From Atopobiaceae bacterium (GTDB lineage Bacteria > Actinomycetota > Coriobacteriia > Coriobacteriales > Atopobiaceae): a stretch of 64,000 nt of DNA. Under the pieces are notes generated by a model that was given only the letters and a program-made list of their open reading frames with translations, had not been told where the DNA came from and did no database searches. Within the stretch, counting starts at the first letter, position 1; every line of letters begins with the position of its first letter. A program made the translations under genes and the position numbers. Where the stretch lies: contig JAFWMH010000036.1 of the NCBI GenBank assembly GCA_017510785.1, positions 1 to 64,000 of the forward strand, given 5' to 3'. This document shows, in pieces, positions 16,460-24,828 of the stretch.

Positions 16460-18424
16460 CTACACAACCCCACCCAGCACGACGAAGGCAATCTGCGCCA
16501 GGTAGATGCAGTTGAAGCCCGCAAGGGTTGCCAAAAGCACGGGCGCCAGAGCGTCACGCGCCACAATCGTCCGACCGCGCAATCCAAGCAGCAGCAAAGG
16601 AAGAAACGGAATAAAGTATCGACCTTGCACGCCTTGAATAATGTTTGCTCCCGCAACTGTCCAAATCAGAATCATAGAGAAAAACACCGCAAGCACGCCC
16701 AGTGCGAACACGAGCGCACACGCTGCCCGCGTACGCCGTCCTAACGCAAACAGGTCATCTTTTGCCGAAAGCCCCGAAACGCACAGCACGCCCAGCAACC
16801 CGAACACCTGAGCCTGATGCGCCTCGATGTTTTGTTGGAACCACGCCAGCGAACCTCCCACCATGGAGCCCAAGTAAAAGTCACCGTGCTTCTCGAGCGT
16901 TCGCACGAGCATGCCCGCGGGGGCAAGCGGATGGGCGAGCACATCGCCCAGGGTATACAGCGACTCGGTACTCGAACGACGCGCGGCCTTGTTTTCGCCA
17001 CCCGAAACACCCGCCATCACGAGCAGCTTGCCCATGCGCATCACCAGCACGGCAAGCAGCGGCAACGCCAGCATGCACCCACGCCATATCCACACCTCGC
17101 GCCGCGAGCCAAACCGCACCGTGGGTACCGCAAATGCGAGCAGTGCGAGCACCGTGTACACGATTTTGCAAGGCGCCAGCAGCACGGCAACCACAACACA
17201 AGCAACCTCGAGCCGCCGCGACATGCGCCCCTCTCCCAACATCGCACGCAGCAGCAGCGCAATGAGCAGGAAAGCAAGGCCTATTATTGTTGAGTCATAC
17301 GAATACGACCCGAGCAAATGGAGCGTCATCGGCAGGAGCGAGATTGTCATCATGATGTTTCGCCCTACGGGCAGCAGACGCACCGCGCACGCAATAAGCA
17401 CCACGCACGACAAAAGATTGAGGAGCCTTCCGAGGTAAAACGTAAGCACGCCGCTCAAATTAAACAGCCGCCCCAACAAAACGCCAATCGCAGAGAAAAG
17501 CCTGAGTTGCGGAGCATCGGCTCCAAAATCCACGTCGTGAGCAAACGACGAATCCTCCGCCGTTCCCTCATGCGTCGCGAACACGGGAAGGCCGCCCTTG
17601 CACCACTCCCAATAGTCCGCAGTAAACTCTTGGCCAAACTGAACCGGATCGCGAATAAACTCAAGATCCTCGGTACGCACCTCGTACTGACCCATCGTCG
17701 GGTCCAGGTGGTTGGCGTACGAGTAGGCCGCAGAATAATGTATGTTCTCGTCCGGGACGGTGTGGGGCGGAAAGAACGCAAGGTGGAGAAAACCAAGGGC
17801 AACCAAGGCGATGCAAAACACGCGATACATGAGGGCGTTCGCACGCTGTTCGTCATTGCGAGTCCAGCACGCGCACGCCCACACGCCAGCCACCGAAGCC
17901 AACGACGCAAGCACGAGCGCAATGATGCGCAACGCAGGCAAAATGCTCACGAACAGGGCGCCCTGCACGCCGAACACAACCAGCAGGCCAATAGCCACAG
18001 GCCTAATCAACCCGTGCCCCGGCGCGCCCTCGTCCGGCGCGTCGAAATCGGCATACGTCATGGGCACCGTGGCGTCGCTCCCCGGCGCGCCCTCGTCCGA
18101 AGCGTCGAAATCAGCATACGCCATGGGCACCGTGGCGTCGCTCCCCGGCGTACCCTCGTCCGGCGCGTCGAAATCGGCATACGTCATGGGCACCGTGGCG
18201 TCACGCCACGAATCGCCACGCCGCGAGTGATCACCGTCCGACGCGCCAAGGCCCTCCGCCTCCGCCTCCGACACGTCGGCATCGACAAGCCCCCCGGAGC
18301 GAGCGCCGCCCCGCCACGAGCGGAAGCCGTAGCCGGAGCCAGTCTCGTGCGCGTCATCGCGTTTCTCTGCTGCTTCGCGAACCGACCTCGAAGAGCCGCG
18401 AGGTGCGAAATGCTTTGCCGACAT
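16460..18424 (-). CDS. DUF2142-family membrane protein with N-terminal repeats
   Basis: A 654-residue protein. The first ~170 residues are hydrophilic and include three near-identical 21-residue tandem units (DATVPMTYADFDAPDEG and variants; 63 bp each in DNA, about 18020-18200). The rest is a DUF2142-type domain with about 11 membrane helices and the signature FFPPHTVPDENIHYSAAYSY. DUF2142 proteins are found in capsule and teichoic-acid loci and resemble GT-C glycosyltransferases; DE in the first extracellular loop is the expected catalytic-type acidic pair. AAGGGG precedes the ATG at 18424. The tandem repeats could expand or contract by slippage. Confidence 0.82.
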   Translation of the reverse strand: MSAKHFAPRGSSRSVREAAEKRDDAHETGSGYGFRSWRGGARSGGLVDADVSEAEAEGLGASDGDHSRRGDSWRDATVPMTYADFDAPDEGTPGSDATVPMAYADFDASDEGAPGSDATVPMTYADFDAPDEGAPGHGLIRPVAIGLLVVFGVQGALFVSILPALRIIALVLASLASVAGVWACACWTRNDEQRANALMYRVFCIALVALGFLHLAFFPPHTVPDENIHYSAAYSYANHLDPTMGQYEVRTEDLEFIRDPVQFGQEFTADYWEWCKGGLPVFATHEGTAEDSSFAHDVDFGADAPQLRLFSAIGVLLGRLFNLSGVLTFYLGRLLNLLSCVVLIACAVRLLPVGRNIMMTISLLPMTLHLLGSYSYDSTIIGLAFLLIALLLRAMLGEGRMSRRLEVACVVVAVLLAPCKIVYTVLALLAFAVPTVRFGSRREVWIWRGCMLALPLLAVLVMRMGKLLVMAGVSGGENKAARRSSTESLYTLGDVLAHPLAPAGMLVRTLEKHGDFYLGSMVGGSLAWFQQNIEAHQAQVFGLLGVLCVSGLSAKDDLFALGRRTRAACALVFALGVLAVFFSMILIWTVAGANIIQGVQGRYFIPFLPLLLLGLRGRTIVARDALAPVLLATLAGFNCIYLAQIAFVVLGGVV

Positions 18425-18446
18425 GGTTGATTCCCGCCCCTTCTCG

Positions 18447-20117
18447 CTACACGATGAGCGCCACGCACGAAAGCCAGAAACTCCCGAGCAACACGGCGGC
18501 CATGCATCCTAGCACCGCACCGTTGTACCAGCCCATGTTGACGCGCGGCGCAGCACCCGTCACACCAAAGCGGCGCGGTCCCACGAACACTAAAAGCGGA
18601 AACAGCAACGGCAGCAAATATCGACGCTGCACCCCGTGGATTTCGGGCAAACCAACCGGCGTGAAGTCGAAGTACAGCGCCGTTGTTATCATAAAAAACA
18701 CGGCAAACGTCAACGCAACGCTCGCCACGCCACACGCCACACCCATGCGTTGGGCTCGATCCCTGTCGGTAAGAAGAACCACCAGCAGAACAACCCAAAG
18801 CACCGCAGCAAACGCCCAGTGTGGCCTCGGCAAATACCCGTAGTTCGTGAGGAGACCCGGCGACGCCTCAATCGAAAGATACCCGCCAATGAGGTTGTGT
18901 CCCTCAACGTCGGGTGCGCCGTCTTGCATCGTAAGCGGCGGCAGCACAAATCGCAAAAACGTTCGCGCATAATCGAGAGGATGAGCACAAATGTAGGCAA
19001 TTTGTCCGCTCGGGCTCACATTAGTTCCGCCGCGAGTATCTCCCGGCCCCATGTTGGCAAGCAGGCGCGGAACAAGCCACATCGCAAAGGCAAGCGCCGC
19101 CGTACCCACCAACAGGCCACGATACACACGTGCGGCACGCACGCTCGAAAAGCGTTTCGTAGGAATGAGCAGGCACAAAAACATGAGCGGAAAGTACGCC
19201 ACGCGTGGGAGCATGCCCACAAACAACGCGCCCAGCATCTTTCCCAGCGAGACGGGCGTTACCTCCACGCTCCCTTGCATCATGCCAGCCAGCGTGGCGA
19301 AGCCATAGAGGCACAGCGAGAACAGCCAGTAAGAATAGCTCAAGTCGGCAACGAGGAAAACAGACGTTGGCAACAGGGCAAGCGCCGCATAGAGCATCTT
19401 GCCATGTCGCAGCTTTCGCATGCCCAAAAACGTCACTACCGAGTAAAACCAGCCACCCGCAAGACGCACCAAGAAGAGCGTGCGCGAAGGAGAGGCGCCC
19501 AAAAGCCGGCTCACAAACATCACGAGCGAATACAAGTAATACTCGATGGTAACGAAATACCCCGAAACCGTGGTTATGCGCTCGATTGTTCCCGCGGGCT
19601 GCGCGGTCCCGTCCGGCAAAACGCCCGTATCTACTGCCTCTTCCTGCGCGTTAACGGTAGCCAGGGAGCTATCGTCAGCAGCCTCGGTTGGTGACTTGTT
19701 GATGAGGATTTCGTCGGAAGGGGTCGATTCCACCTCCCCCTCCCAATCGGCAAAGCGCACGGTGTTTCGGTAGTGGATGCCCACGTCCCACGCTGGCTCG
19801 CGCACCGAAAACGACCAGGAAAAGAGCGTGGTGATGCTCAGCACAATAACGAGATACACCCGTTCGGGCTTGGTCGCAAGCCACTCACGACACACCACCA
19901 TACCGCTCGCAACGAAGCACGTTACCGCGAAAAAGACAAACCAAAACCGGTTGAGCCATCCTCCCGCACTAAAGCCTCCCCGCACCTGCGCCGCCACGAA
20001 GCACAAGGCCAGACCGACGAGGCACGAACCGATTGCCGCCAGCAGCAGTCGTGCGGCAACGGGAATGCCCGCAGGCGACGCCGACTCCCCGCGCATGTGT
20101 TTTGGCTTCGGTTCCAT
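18447..20117 (-). CDS. DUF2142-family membrane protein
   Basis: A 556-residue protein with about 12 hydrophobic segments, paralogous in layout to the next gene. The first loop has EPAWDVGIHYRNTVRFADWEG, like the D/E-H-Y signature of DUF2142; a long periplasmic loop and a C-terminal GVQRRYLLPLLFPLLVF (compare GVQGRYFIPFLPLLLLG in its neighbour) complete the match. It probably acts as a membrane glycosyltransferase-like or polymer-modifying protein in the rhamnose-containing glycan pathway (inferred). The ATG at 20117 has AAGGGG at 5 nt; an in-frame TTG at 20147 lacks a ribosome site. It is separated from rmlB by 58 bp. Confidence 0.8.
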   Translation of the reverse strand: MEPKPKHMRGESASPAGIPVAARLLLAAIGSCLVGLALCFVAAQVRGGFSAGGWLNRFWFVFFAVTCFVASGMVVCREWLATKPERVYLVIVLSITTLFSWSFSVREPAWDVGIHYRNTVRFADWEGEVESTPSDEILINKSPTEAADDSSLATVNAQEEAVDTGVLPDGTAQPAGTIERITTVSGYFVTIEYYLYSLVMFVSRLLGASPSRTLFLVRLAGGWFYSVVTFLGMRKLRHGKMLYAALALLPTSVFLVADLSYSYWLFSLCLYGFATLAGMMQGSVEVTPVSLGKMLGALFVGMLPRVAYFPLMFLCLLIPTKRFSSVRAARVYRGLLVGTAALAFAMWLVPRLLANMGPGDTRGGTNVSPSGQIAYICAHPLDYARTFLRFVLPPLTMQDGAPDVEGHNLIGGYLSIEASPGLLTNYGYLPRPHWAFAAVLWVVLLVVLLTDRDRAQRMGVACGVASVALTFAVFFMITTALYFDFTPVGLPEIHGVQRRYLLPLLFPLLVFVGPRRFGVTGAAPRVNMGWYNGAVLGCMAAVLLGSFWLSCVALIV

Positions 20118-20175
20118 GCCCTCCCCTTTTCGCGGATCGCGCCGCAAAGAAAACTAACACGACCTGCCGCTACGC

Positions 20176-21279
20176 CTACCTGCCGGCATACATCCGCTCG
20201 TAATAGTCGGCGTATGCACCAGAGGTAACGTGCTCAACCCACACGGGATTATCGAGATACCAGCGGATGGTCTTCACGATGCCCTCTTCGTAGGGAGTCT
20301 CGGGATACCAGCCCAGCTCCTCACGAATCTTGTCGGGCGCCATGCCATAACGGCGGTCGTGACCAGCGCGGTCGGTTACATAGTTGATAAGCCCCTCGTT
20401 GATTGCGGGATCGCCCGTCACCTTGGCAACCTCCGCAATTATCGTCTTCACAATGTAGATGTTCGCACGTTCGTTGTGCCCACCCACGTTGTACACCTCG
20501 CCAAGGCGGCCGTCGCGCACCACCATGTCGATGGCCTTGCAGTGGTCGTCCACGTAAAGCCAGTCGCGCACGTTAAGACCATCGCCATATACGGGCAGGC
20601 TCTTGTGGCGCAAGGCGTTGTTTATCATAAGAGGAATGAGCTTCTCGGGGAACTGGTACGGACCATAGTTGTTGGAGCAGCGCGTAATGACTGCGGGGAA
20701 ACCGTACGTACCGTAATACGCGCGCACAAAGAGGTCCGCCGAGCACTTCGACGCGCTGTAGGGGGAATGCGGACTAAGCGGCGTGCTCTCGCGGAAGTAG
20801 TCGGTATGCTCGGGATCGGCCGGACTACCGTCGGGATTGATTGCCTCGGGAATGGCGAGGGTGCCGTATACCTCGTCAGTACCCACCTGCAGATAGCGAT
20901 GGTTGCCAAAGCCTCCCTTGCCGTCGGACCACGCGGCACGGCAGCAATTGAGCAAGTTGACGGTACCCATCACGTTAGTATCGGCAAACACGCCCGGGTT
21001 CTCGATGGAGCGGTCCACATGGCTCTCGGCCGCAAAGTTAATAACGAAGTCGGGGTCGTACTCTGCAAGGACGGCCGCCATCGCCTCGGCGTCACGAATG
21101 TCGGCATGCACGAACGTGTGGCGAGGGTCGTCCTCCACGCTTGCCAAGTTCTCCAGATTACCCGCATACGTAAGGGCATCGACGTTTACGACGCGCACGT
21201 CATCGTGTTTTCTCAGCACGTACAGGACGAAGTTCGAACCAATAAAACCAGCTCCGCCGGTTACAAGATACGTTGTCAT
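20176..21279 (-). CDS. rmlB: dTDP-glucose 4,6-dehydratase
   Basis: A 367-residue RmlB. It opens TTYLVTGGAGFIGSNFVLYV (NAD-binding GxxGxxG), contains NFAAESHVDRSI, GTDEVYG, the catalytic YSASKCSADLFVRAY (YxxxK) and the NNYGPYQFPEKLIPLMI signature. It converts dTDP-glucose into dTDP-4-keto-6-deoxyglucose for dTDP-rhamnose. The longer open frame to 21336 is rejected: AAGGAG lies 5 nt before the ATG at 21279. It belongs to the minus-strand group rmlA, rmlD, glycosyltransferase, DUF2304, rmlB. Confidence 0.96.
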   Translation of the reverse strand: MTTYLVTGGAGFIGSNFVLYVLRKHDDVRVVNVDALTYAGNLENLASVEDDPRHTFVHADIRDAEAMAAVLAEYDPDFVINFAAESHVDRSIENPGVFADTNVMGTVNLLNCCRAAWSDGKGGFGNHRYLQVGTDEVYGTLAIPEAINPDGSPADPEHTDYFRESTPLSPHSPYSASKCSADLFVRAYYGTYGFPAVITRCSNNYGPYQFPEKLIPLMINNALRHKSLPVYGDGLNVRDWLYVDDHCKAIDMVVRDGRLGEVYNVGGHNERANIYIVKTIIAEVAKVTGDPAINEGLINYVTDRAGHDRRYGMAPDKIREELGWYPETPYEEGIVKTIRWYLDNPVWVEHVTSGAYADYYERMYAGR

Positions 21280-21464
21280 AGCATCTCCTTCGTTGGCATA
21301 GAGTGCCGCAGCAGAATTGCTTGCAATGCCTTCCATTGACGCGCTTCAGTTTAGCTCAAAGCAGGGTGCGTCGCGTCGTCATAACCGTCGCTCGCCAAAC
21401 ATCCGCCATTGCTTCGACGAAACAAACTCCCAGCGGGGCATCCCGTCAGCGCGTTTGGTTCATG

Positions 21465-21821
21465 TTATTGCATGCTATCGCGAAGCTCTTCAAGCTCCTT
21501 GCGAAGGAGGGCCACCTGTTGCACCAACGAGCGGATGTCGTGCGCTTGCCAGCTTACGATGAGCGAGAGCGAAAGACAAACCACGATGAGAAACACAAAG
21601 CCAACCGTAAACACGAAGTTGGACGTAACGTGTGCGCCAGCAAGATCAGAGAAAAACACTACGATGCCAGGAAATACGGCGGCCACCACAAGCGCGACCG
21701 CCAGCAGCATCCAAAGAAGCGCGTACTTGAGCTGAAGCTTTTCCTTCGCCACCATCCGCACCACAACAACAAAAAAGGTGATGGAGAGCACCAGCAGGAT
21801 AATCCTAAACGGAATGGTCAT
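21465..21821 (-). CDS. DUF2304 small membrane protein
   Basis: A 118-residue protein with three hydrophobic helices (about 5-22, 35-55, 68-88) and a C-terminal coiled coil (HDIRSLVQQVALLRKELEEL). This is the DUF2304 pattern. Genes for such proteins very often follow a DPM1-like GT2 gene, as here with only a 6-bp gap, and are thought to help anchor or regulate that enzyme at the membrane. The separation from rmlB (185 bp) contains no evident gene. Confidence 0.85.
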   Translation of the reverse strand: MTIPFRIILLVLSITFFVVVVRMVAKEKLQLKYALLWMLLAVALVVAAVFPGIVVFFSDLAGAHVTSNFVFTVGFVFLIVVCLSLSLIVSWQAHDIRSLVQQVALLRKELEELRDSMQ

Positions 21822-21827
21822 ACTTAC

Positions 21828-22523
21828 TTACCGCCTTCTACCTTGTGCAAAGCCTTCTATGGCGATGGCGCAAGTAACCTTAATCATATAGTACACACTC
21901 TTAAGCGGGCTGATGGACGTGTGACCCCCCTGACGCTCATGCATAACGACGGGCACTTCCGAAACGACGAGACCCTTTCCGTGGGCATACACGATGGATT
22001 CCGGTTCGGGATAATCGCTCGGATACCAGCGAGAGAAAAGCTTCAGGGCACGTCTGCCCGATGCCCTGAAGCCCGATGTGGCGTCGGTAATGGTGAGGCC
22101 CGTGTGACGGCGAATGCAGCCCTTAATCCAAGTGATGCCGGCGCGACGCAGCCGCGTAGACTGAAAGCCATCGGTTTGCTCCAAGAATCGCGAGCCAATA
22201 ACGAGGTCCGACCCTCCCTCGACGGCCTCAACCAAGCGGGGGATGTAGGCCACGTCGTGTTGGCCATCGCCGTCCATTTGGATGTCTACGTCGTATCCGC
22301 GCTCGAACGCGTAGATGTGGCCCGTCTGCACGGCTCCCCCAATGCCCAAGTTCTGGGGCAGGCTCACCACATTAATGCCGTGCTCCCTGCAAACATCCAA
22401 GGTGCCATCAGTCGAGCCATCGTTTATCACCACGTAGTCGTATCCCGCCGCGCGTACGGAATCAACAACCGCAAGAATGCTCTGTTCCTCATTATAGGCG
22501 GGTATAACAACAAGAACGCGCAT
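21828..22523 (-). CDS. GT2 glycosyltransferase (DPM1-like)
   Basis: A 231-residue family 2 enzyme: MRVLVVIPAYNEEQSILAV, INDGSTDGTLD, the DxD MDGDGQHDVAYIP and DATSGFRASGRRALKLF. It lacks membrane helices and pairs with the DUF2304 protein encoded immediately downstream, a common two-gene module for making or using polyprenyl-linked sugars. It resembles the enzyme at 5278-5982 throughout, so the two are probably paralogues. It is 11 bp from the rmlD stop and is probably translated from the same mRNA as rmlA and rmlD. Confidence 0.88.
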   Translation of the reverse strand: MRVLVVIPAYNEEQSILAVVDSVRAAGYDYVVINDGSTDGTLDVCREHGINVVSLPQNLGIGGAVQTGHIYAFERGYDVDIQMDGDGQHDVAYIPRLVEAVEGGSDLVIGSRFLEQTDGFQSTRLRRAGITWIKGCIRRHTGLTITDATSGFRASGRRALKLFSRWYPSDYPEPESIVYAHGKGLVVSEVPVVMHERQGGHTSISPLKSVYYMIKVTCAIAIEGFAQGRRR

Positions 22524-22534
22524 GGCAACTCAAC

Positions 22535-23410
22535 TCACTCGCCACCAGCGCCTGTGCCAGGACTCACCGCACTTGCGACGTATGCCGCCAAAGCTTCGCG
22601 CCACGGACGCATGCCATTGCCAATGGTCGCCTCGAGCCGCGCATTACGCAACGACGAGAATGCCGGACGATCGGCACTCTCGGGATGCATCGCCTTCCAT
22701 TCGGCTGAGGTGCAGCGCCTCACCTTGCACGGAACGCCCGCAAGCTCGAAGGCGGCCTCGGCGAGGTCGGCCCACGAGCACGTCCCCTCGTTAGTGCAGT
22801 GCCACACGCCAAAAGAACTTGTTTGCGTAATCCGCACGAGTTCGCGCGCCAAGTCGGCAGCCGACGTTGGGTTACCCAACTGGTCGTCCACAACCGTCAC
22901 CTCGTCGAAGCGCGCGGCAAGCGAGAGCATCGTGCGCACGAAGTTCTTCCCCTCGCCGTAGAGCCATGCCGTGCGCACCACATGCGTGCGGGGATTCGCG
23001 GAGAGAGCCAGGCCCTCCCCCGCCAACTTCGAACGGCCATACGCCGAAATGGGCGCCGGGACGTCATCCTCAATACGCTCCCCCGGGTCTGTTCCGGGAA
23101 ACACGTAATCCGTAGACACATGCACCAGCGTTGCACCACCTGTGGCACAAGCGCGAGCAAGGTTCATGGGGCCGAGTGCATTCGCCGCAAACGCGGTGGC
23201 GAAATCGGCCTCGCAGCCATCCACGTTCGTAAACGCGGCGCAATTGTAAACCACGTCGTAAGGCCCGTGAGTCTCGAACCACGCATCGACCTCCGCTGCA
23301 CGCGAGATGTCGAGCTGAGGCAAGTCCACCCAATCGACACGACACTCGCTCAGCTCAGGCCTAAGCGCTCTTCCCAGCTGTCCATTCGCTCCGGTCACCA
23401 ATACACGCAT
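22535..23410 (-). CDS. rmlD: dTDP-4-dehydrorhamnose reductase
   Basis: A 291-residue RmlD: MRVLVTGANGQLGRALRPEL (NAD(P)H-binding), YDVVYNCAAFTNVDGCE, VHVSTDYVFPG, and the YGRSKLAGE catalytic YxxxK, ending in the family's C-terminal region. It reduces dTDP-4-keto-rhamnose to dTDP-rhamnose. Length is normal, so it is not a fusion with the missing 3,5-epimerase (RmlC). AAGGA at 5 nt supports the ATG at 23410 over the longer frame to 23431. It lies between rmlA and a glycosyltransferase. Confidence 0.95.
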   Translation of the reverse strand: MRVLVTGANGQLGRALRPELSECRVDWVDLPQLDISRAAEVDAWFETHGPYDVVYNCAAFTNVDGCEADFATAFAANALGPMNLARACATGGATLVHVSTDYVFPGTDPGERIEDDVPAPISAYGRSKLAGEGLALSANPRTHVVRTAWLYGEGKNFVRTMLSLAARFDEVTVVDDQLGNPTSAADLARELVRITQTSSFGVWHCTNEGTCSWADLAEAAFELAGVPCKVRRCTSAEWKAMHPESADRPAFSSLRNARLEATIGNGMRPWREALAAYVASAVSPGTGAGGE

Positions 23411-23473
23411 GGCAATCCTTCCGCACCTCACTCTCGTCCAAATACATTAACGAACGGCCCGCAGGCATTGTTC

Positions 23474-24367
23474 CTAATGGTCGCCCGGCACAAGCCTGCC
23501 CTCGGCAACCTCGCGCAAGTGTGCGCCGTAGTCGCTCTTTCCGTAACGCTCCGCGCACTCCAAGAGGCGCTCACGCCCAATCCAGCCATTGTTGAAGGCA
23601 ATTTCCTCCGGGACGGAGACGGGAAGGCTCTGCGCACGTTCCACCGTGCGAACAAACTCGGACGCCTCGAACAGCGACTCCATGGTTCCCGTGTCGAGCC
23701 ACGCGAAGCCACGTCCCAGCGTAATGACGTCGAGCTCGCTGCGCTCCAGGTAGCGTTTGTTGAGGTCGGTGATTTCGTACTCCCCACGTGCGGAAGGCTC
23801 GATTGCCGATGCCTCGTGCGTAACACCTGCCGGGTAAAAGTACAGTCCCGTCACTGCGTAGTTGCTCTTGGGGTGCTCGGGCTTCTCCTCGATGGAAACG
23901 GCGTTGAAGTCCTCGTCGAACTCCACCACGCCGAACCGCTCGGGGTCGTCCACGTGGTAGCCAAACACCGTGGCACGCCCCGCCTCCGCCGTGGCCGCGG
24001 CGGCACGCAAACGACGAGAAAGCCCTCCCCCATAAAAGATGTTATCGCCCAAAACCATGGCGCACGGCTCGTCGCCCACAAAGTCGGCGCCAATCACGAA
24101 CGCCTGGGCAAGACCGTCCGGCGAAGGCTGCGCCCTGTACGTGAGGCTCACGCCGAAGTCGCCGCCATCCCCGAGCAGACACTCGAAATTGGGAAGGTCC
24201 GTCGGGGTACTGATGAGCAAGATGTCGCGGATGCCGGCGAGCATGAGTGTGGAGAGCGGATAATACACCATGGGCTTGTCGTATATCGGCAGCAACTGCT
24301 TCGAGGTGACGGTCGTAAGCGGATATAATCTCGTGCCGGATCCCCCGGCAAGGATGATGCCCTTCAT
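23474..24367 (-). CDS. rmlA: glucose-1-phosphate thymidylyltransferase
   Basis: A 297-residue Rml[19 protein letters not shown] (nucleotide loop), [37 protein letters not shown], and a C-terminal [17 protein letters not shown]. It joins glucose-1-phosphate to dTTP in the first step of dTDP-rhamnose synthesis and is normally inhibited by the end product. The ATG at 24367 begins the conserved core; the open frame to 24424 has no domain. It is the first gene of the minus-strand rhamnose group. The final 57 bp of the open frame upstream overlap the end of the NifU-type gene. Confidence 0.96.
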   Translation of the reverse strand: MKGIILAGGSGTRLYPLTTVTSKQLLPIYDKPMVYYPLSTLMLAGIRDILLISTPTDLPNFECLLGDGGDFGVSLTYRAQPSPDGLAQAFVIGADFVGDEPCAMVLGDNIFYGGGLSRRLRAAAATAEAGRATVFGYHVDDPERFGVVEFDEDFNAVSIEEKPEHPKSNYAVTGLYFYPAGVTHEASAIEPSARGEYEITDLNKRYLERSELDVITLGRGFAWLDTGTMESLFEASEFVRTVERAQSLPVSVPEEIAFNNGWIGRERLLECAERYGKSDYGAHLREVAEGRLVPGDH

Positions 24368-24404
24368 AGGTTCCCCCCTCTCCTGGCGCGCCTCTACCCC
24401 AGCA

Positions 24405-24665
24405 TTAGAATACTGCCGGTGCAACGCGTTTCACACCAGGAACGTGATCGCGCAGAATGCGCTCGATGCCCTCGCTCATGTCGAAGGAAGAAAGCGGGCA
24501 GCCCGCGCAAGCGCCTTGCATCTCGAGCGTCACCGTACCCGTTTTGTCGTCAACATCAATAAGTGCCACATCGCCGCCATCCGCCTGAAGGCTCTGGCGG
24601 ATTACGTTGAGCGTAGCCTCAAGCAGCTCGCGGTTGATGGTATCGTTTTTCTCTTCTTCGGCCAT
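24405..24665 (-). CDS. NifU C-terminal-domain protein (Fe-S scaffold)
   Basis: An 86-residue protein corresponding to the NifU C-terminal domain. It contains [15 protein letters not shown] and the cluster-binding CAGCPLSS (CxxC), in which a transient 4Fe-4S or 2Fe-2S cluster is assembled for transfer to apo-proteins. AAGGAGG precedes the ATG at 24665. It stands alone between rmlA and the U32 gene, with no SUF genes in the window. Anaerobes with many Fe-S proteins often carry such stand-alone carriers. Confidence 0.9.
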   Translation of the reverse strand: MAEEEKNDTINRELLEATLNVIRQSLQADGGDVALIDVDDKTGTVTLEMQGACAGCPLSSFDMSEGIERILRDHVPGVKRVAPAVF

Positions 24666-24828
24666 GGAAGGCCTCCTTTACCAAAATAATCCCAGTACGG
24701 TGTAAGTTACTATGCTGTTAGTCAATACCCATACGGCGTATAACTATACCGCACATAACGGAAAAGCGACGCGGAATGTGCAAACCGCCCATGTCGTCGT
24801 CGGTGCGTCGGCACGTCACGCGAGCGGC

